Below are positions 1-6,529 of a stretch of 17,397 nucleotides of DNA, in pieces. Source of the stretch: Euryarchaeota archaeon UBA561. Its GTDB lineage: Archaea; Thermoplasmatota; Poseidoniia; Poseidoniales; Poseidoniaceae. The stretch is taken from positions 1,497 to 18,893 of the forward strand of contig DANX01000010.1 in NCBI GenBank assembly GCA_002502295.1, in the 5' to 3' direction. The notes beneath the pieces were generated by a model. It was not told the DNA's origin. It did no database searches and was given only the letters and a program-made list of their open reading frames with translations. A program made the translations under genes and the position numbers. The first letter of the stretch is position 1; each line of letters opens with the position of its first letter.

Positions 1-818
1 GATGAAGGGCAATGAACCGCCGTGGCTTCATGCTTTTTCAAAAGACGAATTTCGTTTTTCTTCACCCAAGAAGCATGTGCGCAGACGGTTCCGGGTTGGA
101 AGAAATCAATGTTGTCAAGGTACTCAACGGGGTAAAATCCAGTTTTTGCATGGCAATCTGCAATTTCTTTGCGGGTTTCACTCACGTGAATGTGCAGCCG
201 CCCTGCTCGCCTTCCAGCCAATTCTGAAGCCCGCCGAAGCGTTTCTTCAGAACACAGGTAGACCGAGTGGGTGGCGATGGCGTACTGCACCAAGTCGTCG
301 TCCTTGTTGCTGGCCAACAACCCGTCAAGTTCGTCGAGGGCTGAAGCAGCATCGGGATGGCTTGGAAGGGCGGCGTCGCTCACCGGCCCACCCACAAGTC
401 CGCGAAGGCCGGCGTCGGTGAGCACTTGCCCGGTGACGTGTGGAAAGAAGTACATATCAGCCGCAAAGGAACAGCCGGTCCGAATCATCTCTGCCGCCGC
501 GCATCGGCTGCCCATGCGGACGTAGTTTGGAGTGATGCGTGATTCGGTCGGGAAGATGGCTTCGTTGAGCCAACGGTGAAGCGGGAATCCATCGCTGAAG
601 TCCCGAGCGTTGAGTTGCATGGCCAGGTGCGTATGCCAGTTTTGGAAGCTGCGCGTGATGAGGCGATTGGACCCGTCGATGTCCTCGAGGACGTCTTCGT
701 CGCCGTTGCTAGCAGACCATGCACCGTTGGCGTGGAGCAGGACATCGCCCACCGTTCGTTGCCCACCACGGTCGTACAAGACCGTGTTGCGGTAGCGGAC
801 AGGGGGGTCGTCGCTCAT
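1..818 (-). CDS. Amidohydrolase, MTA/SAH deaminase-like (C-terminus cut off by window edge)
   Basis: Seen: translating the minus strand from the ATG at 818 gives 272 open codons that run off the left edge. The chain has WHTHLAMQL (metal-binding His62 and His64), a conserved ATHSVYLCSEETL block (His184), HIHVSETRKEIADC (His211 and the SET-E signature), and AHASWVKKNE followed by AVHCP near the cut. In this order these are hallmarks of the metal-dependent amidohydrolase superfamily, subgroup 5-methylthioadenosine/S-adenosylhomocysteine deaminase and chlorohydrolases (TIM barrel, one divalent metal). Family enzymes hydrolytically deaminate adenosine- or guanine-like substrates and usually run 400-450 residues, so about one third is missing, including the last metal-binding Asp. 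Inference: the likely role is nucleoside or SAH salvage; the exact substrate cannot be assigned. It stands alone, with the tRNA gene upstream on the other strand. The start is the first ATG at the head of the recognisable N-terminal beta-strand region; there is no strong Shine-Dalgarno. Confidence 0.85.
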   Translation of the reverse strand, partial: MSDDPPVRYRNTVLYDRGGQRTVGDVLLHANGAWSASNGDEDVLEDIDGSNRLITRSFQNWHTHLAMQLNARDFSDGFPLHRWLNEAIFPTESRITPNYVRMGSRCAAAEMIRTGCSFAADMYFFPHVTGQVLTDAGLRGLVGGPVSDAALPSHPDAASALDELDGLLASNKDDDLVQYAIATHSVYLCSEETLRRASELAGRRAGRLHIHVSETRKEIADCHAKTGFYPVEYLDNIDFFQPGTVCAHASWVKKNEIRLLKKHEATAVHCPS

Positions 819-870
819 GGTGTGCCCTGCTCGCCATGATTGATGAATGCTGATGGTTGCACCGAGGGTC

Positions 871-878
871 TTATGTTT
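871..878 (+). promoter_or_regulatory. TATA-like box for tRNA-Thr
   Basis: TTATGTTT is centred about 27 bases before the first base of the mature tRNA, the spacing expected for an archaeal TATA box and a transcript starting at or just before the tRNA 5' end. The match is modest and the call rests mainly on spacing. Confidence 0.4.
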
Positions 879-901
879 GATTGGGGCAGCGGGAGAATGC
901 C

Positions 902-974
902 GCCACTGTGGCTTAGTTGGTAGAGCATCTGATTCGTAATCAGAAGGTCGGGAGTTCGAGTCTCCCCAGTGGCT
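902..974 (+). tRNA. tRNA-Thr (anticodon CGT)
   Basis: A full cloverleaf can be folded by eye. The acceptor stem GCCACTG (902-908) pairs with CAGTGGC (967-973), followed by discriminator T at 974. The D arm is at 911-926 with GTTGGTA in the loop. The anticodon stem TCTGA/TCAGA surrounds the loop TTCGTAA, putting CGT at 935-937, which reads ACG threonine codons. The variable loop has 5 nt. The T stem GGGAG/CTCCC encloses TTCGAGT. No intron is seen and 3' CCA is not encoded (TCCT follows), so it would be added after transcription. The gene ends 3 bases before the pgk stop codon on the other strand. Confidence 0.97.
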
Positions 975-977
975 CCT

Positions 978-2240
978 TCAAGCGTTCTTCTTGGGTTGAC
1001 TGATGTCAATGCCGAAGGCGACGGCGCTCTGTTCAAGACTGACAACGCCTGGAAGCGGTCGTCCGGCGATGTAGTCAAGGCAAGCGCCTCCGCCGGTGGA
1101 AACATGTCCCATCTTGTTCGCCAGGCCGCGTTGAGCAACGAGGGTAGCGGTGTGGCCTCCCCCCATCACGGCGTAGCCGTTGGATTCAGCACAGGCGTTG
1201 AGCATCTCGATGGTCCCGAGGGCAAAATCCGGATGTTCAAAGACTCCAGATGGCCCGTTGAGGATGATGGTGCCAGCATTGCGGATGGCCGCTGAGAGGT
1301 GGAAGACGGAATTGATGCCAATGTCCCAGAACGGGGCTTCGATGGGGAAATCCTTCACCGGTATTTCCACGCGATTGCCTTCGATGTTGGCGGCCAAGTC
1401 CACCGGAAGGTGGATTTTATCGCCATGATCTTGGATGAGGGTCTTGGCGAGTTTGATGGTGTGCGCCCAGTTTTTGTTCAACTCTTTCTTGAGGAAGGCT
1501 CGGTTGGGTTCGCCAATGTCGTATCCTGCCAAATCCAACAGAAGATTGGCCACGCCCCCTGTGGGCCAGAGTGCATCAGCGATGTTGTTGCGTAGCATGT
1601 TGTCAGCGACCTGAATTGAGTCGTCAACCTTCACGCCGCCCAAGACCGCCAAACACGGGCGCTCAGGAGTTTCCAGAGCGTGGTCAAGTTTACGAATTTC
1701 ATTGCCCATCAATTCTCCAGCTACGCAAGGAAGCAGGCCCGTGAACCCGACAATGGACGGCGTAGAGCGGTGGGCGCAGGCAAACGCATCGTTGACGAAC
1801 AGGTCGGCCACGCTGGCCAGCCGTTGCACAAGGTGGGTCTCACCCATGGCTTTCAAGTCCCCTTTTACCGTGGTTTCTTGCTCGTCCATGCGAACGTTGT
1901 TGAGCATGAGAAGCTGACCCGCTTCCATCTCTTCTATCGCCTTCATGGCCTTGGGTCCGTGGATGTCATCAACCCATTTCACTTGACGTCCAAGCAGGCG
2001 ACCAAGTTCCCGAGCGTGGCCCAACGTGCTGGTAAAATCGTCCTTTCCTGGGCGCGACTGGTGAGCCAAAATGATGACCTTCGCCTTGACCAATTTCTGA
2101 ACGGTCGGGAGGATGGCCCGAATTCGAGTATCGTCAAGAAAAGCCTTGGTGGCAGGGTCCAATGGACTGTTGATATCCACCCGCAGCAACACGGTTTTGC
2201 CGTCGACGTTCACGTCGTCCAGCGTCAGGACCTTCGCCAT
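978..2240 (-). CDS. pgk: Phosphoglycerate kinase
   Basis: This enzyme transfers phosphate between 1,3-bisphosphoglycerate and ADP in the cytosol (glycolysis/gluconeogenesis). The 420-residue protein covers the usual archaeal length. Visible family motifs: LLRVDINSPLD near residues 18-28 (Arg20, Asp22 and Asn24 for 3-phosphoglycerate), LAHQSRPG at 58-65, NNVRMDEQE at 114-122, NDAFACAHRSTPS at 150-162, LGGVKVDDS at 210-218, ILNGPSGVFE at 346-355 and GGGHT at 380-384, in the place of the nucleotide-loop GGGDT/S of bacterial enzymes. The start is the ATG at 2240, with GGAGG about 17 bases upstream (too far to be a strong site). It diverges from the methyltransferase gene and ends 3 bases from the tRNA on the opposite strand. 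The identification is firm. Confidence 0.97.
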   Translation of the reverse strand: MAKVLTLDDVNVDGKTVLLRVDINSPLDPATKAFLDDTRIRAILPTVQKLVKAKVIILAHQSRPGKDDFTSTLGHARELGRLLGRQVKWVDDIHGPKAMKAIEEMEAGQLLMLNNVRMDEQETTVKGDLKAMGETHLVQRLASVADLFVNDAFACAHRSTPSIVGFTGLLPCVAGELMGNEIRKLDHALETPERPCLAVLGGVKVDDSIQVADNMLRNNIADALWPTGGVANLLLDLAGYDIGEPNRAFLKKELNKNWAHTIKLAKTLIQDHGDKIHLPVDLAANIEGNRVEIPVKDFPIEAPFWDIGINSVFHLSAAIRNAGTIILNGPSGVFEHPDFALGTIEMLNACAESNGYAVMGGGHTATLVAQRGLANKMGHVSTGGGACLDYIAGRPLPGVVSLEQSAVAFGIDISQPKKNA

Positions 2241-2293
2241 TGGATGTATCCAAGCGCCTCCGGTTTTTCATCCCTCTCCTTGGCCGCAGGGGG

Positions 2294-2309
2294 CAACCGG
2301 AGACGGTTG
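2294..2309. repeat. Inverted repeat in the divergent pgk/methyltransferase region
   Basis: CAACCG and CGGTTG are separated by GAGA, a perfect 6+6 dyad 54 bases upstream of the pgk ATG, between two divergent genes. It could be a protein-binding operator or a hairpin in the pgk leader; the sequence alone cannot decide. Confidence 0.35.
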
Positions 2310-2350
2310 GAAGGTCCCAAGACGCGCGTCCTCCCCACCGTTCAAGCGCG

Positions 2351-2363
2351 AAAACTGATAAGG
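2351..2363 (+). promoter_or_regulatory. Possible TATA element for the methyltransferase gene
   Basis: AAAACTGATAAGG is the most A/T-rich stretch in the 144-base divergent intergenic region. Its centre is 28 bases before the chosen ATG (2385), so a transcript from it would be nearly leaderless. The motif is weak and the call tentative. Confidence 0.25.
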
Positions 2364-2384
2364 TCCGCGACGCCCTTCGCCTTC

Positions 2385-3347
2385 ATGGTCGATGAAGCGC
2401 CCAAGGACAGCGCTCCGTTGGAAGGTGCTCGTCGGCGCGCTTCGACCGCTACTTCCTCTTTTGGTGTGTCGCGACGTGAGGGACATGACGCCAGCGTGTA
2501 CTACACCAGCCGACTCAATGAGGGCTTGGTCAGTTCGCGATTGGTGGGGGCGGCCAATGCCTATCCATCGGAGCACGCCAACACGGTGCTGTGCGGTGAT
2601 TCACGAGCGTTACCGCTTCCCGATAATTGCGTGCATCTTGTGGTCACTTCTCCCCCCTACAACGCATCCAAAGATTACGATGAGGACCTTTCGCTGAAAG
2701 AATACCTCACGATGCTTCACGAAGTGTTCGCCGAATGCTACCGTGTGCTCACCCCTGGAGGCCGCATGGTGGTGAACGTCGCCAACCTCGGTCGGAAGCC
2801 GTACATCCCGCTTTCCTCGCACATCAACATCATCATGGCCGAAATCGGTTTCCTGATGCGCGGCGAAATTATTTGGGACAAGTCCGCCAGTGCCGGATCT
2901 TCGTGTGCTTGGGGCTCGTTCCAATCCGCATCCAACCCGTGTTTGCGGGACGTTCATGAATACCTCCTGGTGTTTTCAAAGGGCGATTACAAACTTCCCA
3001 GAACCAAAGCCGAGCGGGCAGATGGGCGGTTGGACACGGTCCCCCGGGACGATTTCATCCAACACACGAAATCCATCTGGTCTTTTGCCACCGAACGGGC
3101 TTCACGGGTCAAGCACCCTGCTCCTTTCCCGGTGGAGTTGCCCAAGCGCTGCATTGAGATGTACTCCTTTACGGGCGATGTGGTCTTGGATCCGTTCAAC
3201 GGTTCGGGAACAACGTGCGTGGCAGCCAAGATGCATGGCCGCCGCTACCTCGGCGTGGACTTGTCGTCAGAATACTGCGCCATTGCTGAAGAGCGACTTG
3301 AATCGACGCCAGCGGTGAACCTCACGAACGGCATGCTTCAGGAATGA
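2385..3347 (+). CDS. DNA methyltransferase, TSPPY type (probable N4-cytosine or N6-adenine)
   Basis: Seen: the catalytic motif TSPPYN at residues 88-93 comes before the AdoMet-binding motif LDPFNGSGTT at 268-277. This beta-class order characterises DNA amino-methyltransferases of the N6_N4_Mtase family. Supporting blocks are EIIWDKS (171-177), HEYLLVFSKG (191-200), KSIWSF (229-234), a PFPVELPKRCIEM segment and YLGVDLSSEYC (288-298). TSPPY is often seen in N4-cytosine enzymes, whereas N6-adenine enzymes more often have DPPY, so m4C is the slightly favoured guess. The reading frame stays open far upstream, but that part is antisense to pgk; the ATG at 2385 is the first start outside pgk and gives 320 residues. 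Residues 1-60 look unstructured, so a later start is possible. No restriction endonuclease or specificity subunit is nearby, so it looks solitary. Confidence 0.88.
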   Translation: MVDEAPKDSAPLEGARRRASTATSSFGVSRREGHDASVYYTSRLNEGLVSSRLVGAANAYPSEHANTVLCGDSRALPLPDNCVHLVVTSPPYNASKDYDEDLSLKEYLTMLHEVFAECYRVLTPGGRMVVNVANLGRKPYIPLSSHINIIMAEIGFLMRGEIIWDKSASAGSSCAWGSFQSASNPCLRDVHEYLLVFSKGDYKLPRTKAERADGRLDTVPRDDFIQHTKSIWSFATERASRVKHPAPFPVELPKRCIEMYSFTGDVVLDPFNGSGTTCVAAKMHGRRYLGVDLSSEYCAIAEERLESTPAVNLTNGMLQE

Positions 3348-3366
3348 GCCATTTCAGAGACACCGG

Positions 3367-4038
3367 TCATCGGTCGTCCAATCCACCCCAGAATGCACCT
3401 TCGGGTTGTTCCTCTTCAGATTCAACGGTGGGCTCTGCGACAGGGGTTTCTTCCACTGGTTCTTCCTCCGTTGGTTTAGATGCCTCCTGATACGGCGTGG
3501 GCATCACGAAGGAATCGTTGAATTGGATCTCATGTGCGGCGTCCATCGTCCGCGAGGACGCTCGACCAAGGATGAAAGGAACGACAAAACTGAGGCAACA
3601 GAAGCAGCTTCCAGCATCGGCCAGCCCGTTGCCCAGTGCATAGTTTTCCAAGTAGTCGTCCACGTTCCCATCAACCGCTACAATGGAGGCGTAATCGCTG
3701 GCGCTGTAGGTGTATCTTCCGGGTTCCAACGTCCCGATACGGTACTGCCAAACATCGTCTGTATACCATTTGCTGCAATCCATTTTTTCGACGGGCAGAG
3801 GCGTGTTTTCCTCGTCCATTAGCTCAAAACGAAACCCGGGACAGTTACCGTCGCTCACTTCGGTAAACACGATGATGGTCAGGCTTTCTGTACCTTGTTC
3901 AACGGAGAAGCTCCCACTTTTATCATAACTCAGTTCGTTGGCGTTGGTTTCGGTCAATCCTGCACCGAGGGCAAGGAAAACGATGGCGAGTATCACGCCA
4001 ACGGCCCGAATTCGTCGGATTCGTCTCGACTTGTCCAC
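3367..4038 (-). CDS. Anchored surface protein of unknown function
   Basis: The 223-residue protein is not recognised. The N-terminus is Arg/Lys-rich (residues 1-11), followed by a hydrophobic segment at about 12-28 ending in small residues: a signal peptide or signal anchor. Residues 35-130 look like a beta-rich domain outside the membrane, with two cysteines (C66, C88) that could form a disulfide. A second hydrophobic stretch at about 139-158 contains the cluster CFCC (145-148). The last 45 residues are strongly acidic and rich in Glu, Pro and Thr, presumably disordered. With two membrane segments, both ends would lie on the cytoplasmic side. The start codon is GTG at 4038; the next in-frame Met is beyond residue 70 and would remove the hydrophobic leader. 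The gene is convergent with the methyltransferase (19-base gap) and divergent from the M24 peptidase gene. Confidence 0.75.
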   Translation of the reverse strand: MDKSRRIRRIRAVGVILAIVFLALGAGLTETNANELSYDKSGSFSVEQGTESLTIIVFTEVSDGNCPGFRFELMDEENTPLPVEKMDCSKWYTDDVWQYRIGTLEPGRYTYSASDYASIVAVDGNVDDYLENYALGNGLADAGSCFCCLSFVVPFILGRASSRTMDAAHEIQFNDSFVMPTPYQEASKPTEEEPVEETPVAEPTVESEEEQPEGAFWGGLDDR

Positions 4039-4075
4039 AGGCCTGCGTCTCCGTGGTCCAGTATGTAGTTTAGGT

Positions 4076-4093
4076 TTCCATTCTCCAATGGAA
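4076..4093. repeat. Perfect inverted repeat between divergent genes (candidate operator)
   Basis: TTCCATT and AATGGAA are separated by CTCC, a 7+7 dyad. It lies in the 93-base region between the GTG at 4038 (-) and the ATG at 4132 (+), just beside A/T-rich TATA-like sequence (TAGTTTAGG, 4066-4074). Position and symmetry suit a regulator-binding site or a hairpin in the rightward leader. No regulator gene lies next to it. Confidence 0.4.
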
Positions 4094-4131
4094 GGGAATG
4101 GGTTTTGAACGGGTGCCGTTCACAACGCACC

Positions 4132-5412
4132 ATGACCTCATGGGACCCCTCGGACATCGTCGGCCCCGACGGTGAAGACTGGCGTGTTCCAGTTGCTGAA
4201 TTGGCAGCCCGTCAAAACCGTCTCGCCGAATTCTTGGCTGAAGTTGGCTTGCCGGGCGCATTGATTCAACATCCCGTTGATCTCTACTACTACGGTGGAG
4301 GCCGCCAAGACGGCTCGCTGTTCGTTCCTGCTCAGGGGGCAGGTGGAAGCGTGGAAGCCGGAGGCAACGGCCCCGTTGCCTTTGTTCGGCGTTCGTTCAA
4401 GCGAGCCGTTTGGGAGGCCGGCGGGGACGATGCCCCGCACATGACCAAACCTTTCCCCCGTCTTTCCACCCTTGCTGAGACACTTCGTGACATGGGCGCG
4501 ACCAGCGCACCTGCGCTCCAATTCGGGGAAGCGCCTGGAAGTTTCACCTCTCGTTTTGCTTCGGCGCTTGCTTCATTGGGTGATTGCTCCGATGTGACCC
4601 ACCTCATCCACCGCCAACGGGAAATCAAATCCGATTGGGAAATCGAACAGATGGATATCGGGGCATCGGTCCAAATACGCATGTTCGAAGCCGTTCAAGC
4701 GGTTGGCGGCGAGGGAGTGAGCGAACTTGACATGGTCGCTGCAGCCGAAGCAGTCAGTCGCAGCGAAGGGTTTGGGGGCAACATCCAGATGCGCCGGTAT
4801 CCGCTGCAGTGCGACCGCGGTGTCATTGTAGCCGGTCGAGCTGGCGGCATCCCCTCCTTTTTTGATTCAGCCGTTGGCGGAACCGGCCCTCATCCCTTGA
4901 GTGGAATGGGTTCAGGGTTCAACCGCGTGAAGAAAGGCGAGCCCGTTCTTGTGGATTTGGTTCACGCTCATCGTGGCTACATGGTTGACGCCACCCGAAT
5001 GTTTGTCTCCGGCCAACTTTCCGAAGCGTGGCAACAACGGCTTGACGACATGATCACGGTCAAGGAAGAAGTGGTGGACGTGCTCGACCAAGGCCTTCCT
5101 TGCAGCGAGGCGTGGGACAAGGGGCATGCGCTTGCTGTTGAATTGGGCTACGAACACCACTTGATGGGCATGAGGCCCGATCAGAGTCGTTTCTTGGGGC
5201 ATTCCGTTGGTTTGCAACTCGATGAATCACCGGTGGTGGCCGCTGGTTTTGACGCCCCTCTTCCGGTTGGCGGTACAATGGCGATCGAACCAAAGGCGGT
5301 TTACGGTGATGGCAGCATCGGCAGCGAAGACACGTGGGTTCGCGATGAAGAAGGCATGCGCCCCATCACGGCCGATGGTGCATTTCCTTGGGTAACGGAG
5401 TGGGACGAATGA
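4132..5412 (+). CDS. M24-family metallopeptidase (Xaa-Pro aminopeptidase/dipeptidase-like)
   Basis: The chain has the creatinase/aminopeptidase two-domain plan: an N-terminal creatinase-like domain (about residues 20-160) and a C-terminal pita-bread domain. All five dinuclear metal ligands of the family can be placed: Asp275 and Asp286 (VDLVHAHRGYMVDATR, the 11-residue spacing seen in methionine aminopeptidase), His357 (LGHSVGLQLDE), Glu386 (MAIEPK) and Glu399 (SEDTW). It is therefore probably active, removing N-terminal residues next to proline or splitting Xaa-Pro dipeptides in the cytosol; true substrate unknown. The ATG at 4132 is preferred over an in-frame TTG 27 bases upstream. The 426 residues fit the family. 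The stop overlaps the next start (ATGA), so this is the first gene of a rightward cluster. A creatinase or other hydrolase of the same fold cannot be excluded. Confidence 0.9.
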   Translation: MTSWDPSDIVGPDGEDWRVPVAELAARQNRLAEFLAEVGLPGALIQHPVDLYYYGGGRQDGSLFVPAQGAGGSVEAGGNGPVAFVRRSFKRAVWEAGGDDAPHMTKPFPRLSTLAETLRDMGATSAPALQFGEAPGSFTSRFASALASLGDCSDVTHLIHRQREIKSDWEIEQMDIGASVQIRMFEAVQAVGGEGVSELDMVAAAEAVSRSEGFGGNIQMRRYPLQCDRGVIVAGRAGGIPSFFDSAVGGTGPHPLSGMGSGFNRVKKGEPVLVDLVHAHRGYMVDATRMFVSGQLSEAWQQRLDDMITVKEEVVDVLDQGLPCSEAWDKGHALAVELGYEHHLMGMRPDQSRFLGHSVGLQLDESPVVAAGFDAPLPVGGTMAIEPKAVYGDGSIGSEDTWVRDEEGMRPITADGAFPWVTEWDE

Positions 5413-5672
5413 AACAGGAACAGAATGAAGAAGAAATTTCGGAGAAAACCGAAGACTGGGATGAAGAGGATGTCGGAAAACGCATCGTGAAGCGGGTCAC
5501 ACCAAACGGGACATACTTCAACGAACTCATCGTTCATGTCTTTTGTTCCATGTGCGGTGCTTCATTCATCGGTCCTTCTCGTGAAGCTGGCGGTTTTCTC
5601 GGCGGTCATGAATGCCTTCATGCTTGGGAATTTGGCCAAGCCATGGGGCGAAGCGATGGCCTCACGGAATGA
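5409..5672 (+). CDS. Small putative zinc-binding protein, unknown
   Basis: An 87-residue protein starting at the ATG that overlaps the preceding stop codon, which suggests translational coupling. The first 25 residues are highly acidic (repeated Glu and Asp). Residues 26-50 look like a short beta region. The C-terminal half has FCSMCG (C-x2-C) and, 20 residues on, GHECLH with further His and Cys, a plausible single zinc site. No family is recognised. An in-frame ATG at 5388 lies inside the peptidase gene and is less likely. It sits between the peptidase and the histone-fold protein and could be an adaptor or regulatory protein for either; this is only inferred from position. Confidence 0.7.
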   Translation: MKQEQNEEEISEKTEDWDEEDVGKRIVKRVTPNGTYFNELIVHVFCSMCGASFIGPSREAGGFLGGHECLHAWEFGQAMGRSDGLTE

Positions 5673-5700
5673 CCCAAGAATTTGAACCACATCATTCAAG

Positions 5701-5715
5701 GGCGGCAGGACCGCC
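5701..5715. repeat. Short inverted repeat before the histone-fold gene
   Basis: GGCGG-CAGGA-CCGCC lies in the 52-base gap just ahead of the ATG at 5725, where no Shine-Dalgarno is seen. A hairpin here could hide or expose the start region of the mRNA. A 5-bp GC arm may also be chance in this GC-rich genome. Confidence 0.25.
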
Positions 5716-5724
5716 ACCAAAACC

Positions 5725-6525
5725 ATGGTCGCCAAGCCCTACTCCTCCAGCCATATCGCCGCGGTCGCTTCGCATTTTACGACCATGCGTCTCTCTGGCG
5801 ATGTCAAGGACCGATTGGTGACCTTGATGTGCGAAGAACTTGATCGGCTTGTTCCGCGTATGGAAGATGAGACGTTGGACCAAGACCCTGAGCGAAAAAC
5901 GCTCGATGACCCTCGTCGCAGCCGCCTCAATTACAACCGCACACGTGAATTGATGATCGACCGCATCAAGAACGTCGACTCGGTCGGTTCAGCGGCTGTT
6001 CAGGCGGGAATCGACCATCTGGAATCGCACCTCGGACAAATTCTTCGGCAAGCTGCCGAGGCGGCTGAACGCGACCGTGTTGCGACCATCAAACCTCGAC
6101 ATCTGGACCGAGCGCTGCTCAACATGAAGCCAGCCGAAGGCGAGAATGCAGACGATGAATCGACGGAGGTGAGCGCCGCTGAGGAGTTTGTCGCCAGCCA
6201 AGCCGGTGGACTCATCACCCCATCTGCGTTGCTGGCCATGGCCAAAAGCATCGCCCGCATGGGGGTCACAAAGGACGCGCTGGATGAGCTTCTCTTCCTC
6301 TACGCTGAAGTGCTTGAGGACTTGGAGGAAGACATTCGCAACCACGCTCAGCTCGGAAACAATCCCGTTCATTTCATTGAATCCATCAATGCGATGCGTG
6401 GTATGATGACGCTCGGTTGGATTCGTTCTCGGCTCACCCGGGCGGCTGAACACGCCCGAGGTCGCGGCAACAAAGTCATCGAACTTCAGGACATCATTGA
6501 CAGCCAATCGTACGCACCGGAGTGA
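5725..6525 (+). CDS. Histone-fold-like protein with up to three fold segments
   Basis: The 266-residue, mostly helical protein has a central segment (about 73-134) that aligns without gaps to an archaeal histone core: helix 1 ELMIDRIKNV, loop, long helix 2 (89-116), then ATIKPRHLDRALLNM. TIK matches the archaeal loop-2 TIK/TVK, and PRHLDRAL resembles H2A's PRHLQLA. Residues 9-47 repeat a helix1-loop-helix2 pattern with RLSGDV where archaeal histones have RVSDDA. Residues 164-260 give a third helix1-loop-helix2 set and end with KVIELQDIIDS, like the TVKAEDI loop2-helix3; a 20-35 residue insert interrupts it. Inference: a DNA-binding or histone-like dimerising protein that folds pseudo-symmetrically, or a transcription factor like NF-Y or a TAF. 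An acidic linker (138-154) separates the second and third parts. The ATG at 5725 is the first start after an in-frame stop at 5683. Tight spacing to the next gene (4 bases). Confidence 0.7.
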   Translation: MVAKPYSSSHIAAVASHFTTMRLSGDVKDRLVTLMCEELDRLVPRMEDETLDQDPERKTLDDPRRSRLNYNRTRELMIDRIKNVDSVGSAAVQAGIDHLESHLGQILRQAAEAAERDRVATIKPRHLDRALLNMKPAEGENADDESTEVSAAEEFVASQAGGLITPSALLAMAKSIARMGVTKDALDELLFLYAEVLEDLEEDIRNHAQLGNNPVHFIESINAMRGMMTLGWIRSRLTRAAEHARGRGNKVIELQDIIDSQSYAPE

Positions 6526-6529
6526 TGGC

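Noticed and set aside
815..1138. A 107-codon minus-strand open frame across the tRNA and the end of pgk
   Set aside because: Part of it is the translated complement of the tRNA (the familiar TPDLLITNQMLYQLSH pattern), and the rest is the pgk strand in the wrong frame.
1680..2384. A long open extension of the methyltransferase frame upstream of 2385, antisense to pgk
   Set aside because: It is a mirror frame of the firmly identified pgk, has no family motif, and the methyltransferase domain begins well after 2385.
4105..4131. A TTG start adding nine residues to the M24 peptidase
   Set aside because: A rare start with no ribosome-binding site; the ATG at 4132 already gives the whole family fold.
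5669..5821. An ATG overlapping the stop of the small zinc protein as the start of the next gene
   Set aside because: It opens a different frame with a Pro/Ser-rich shadow peptide; the histone-fold frame has a stop at 5683 and starts at 5725.
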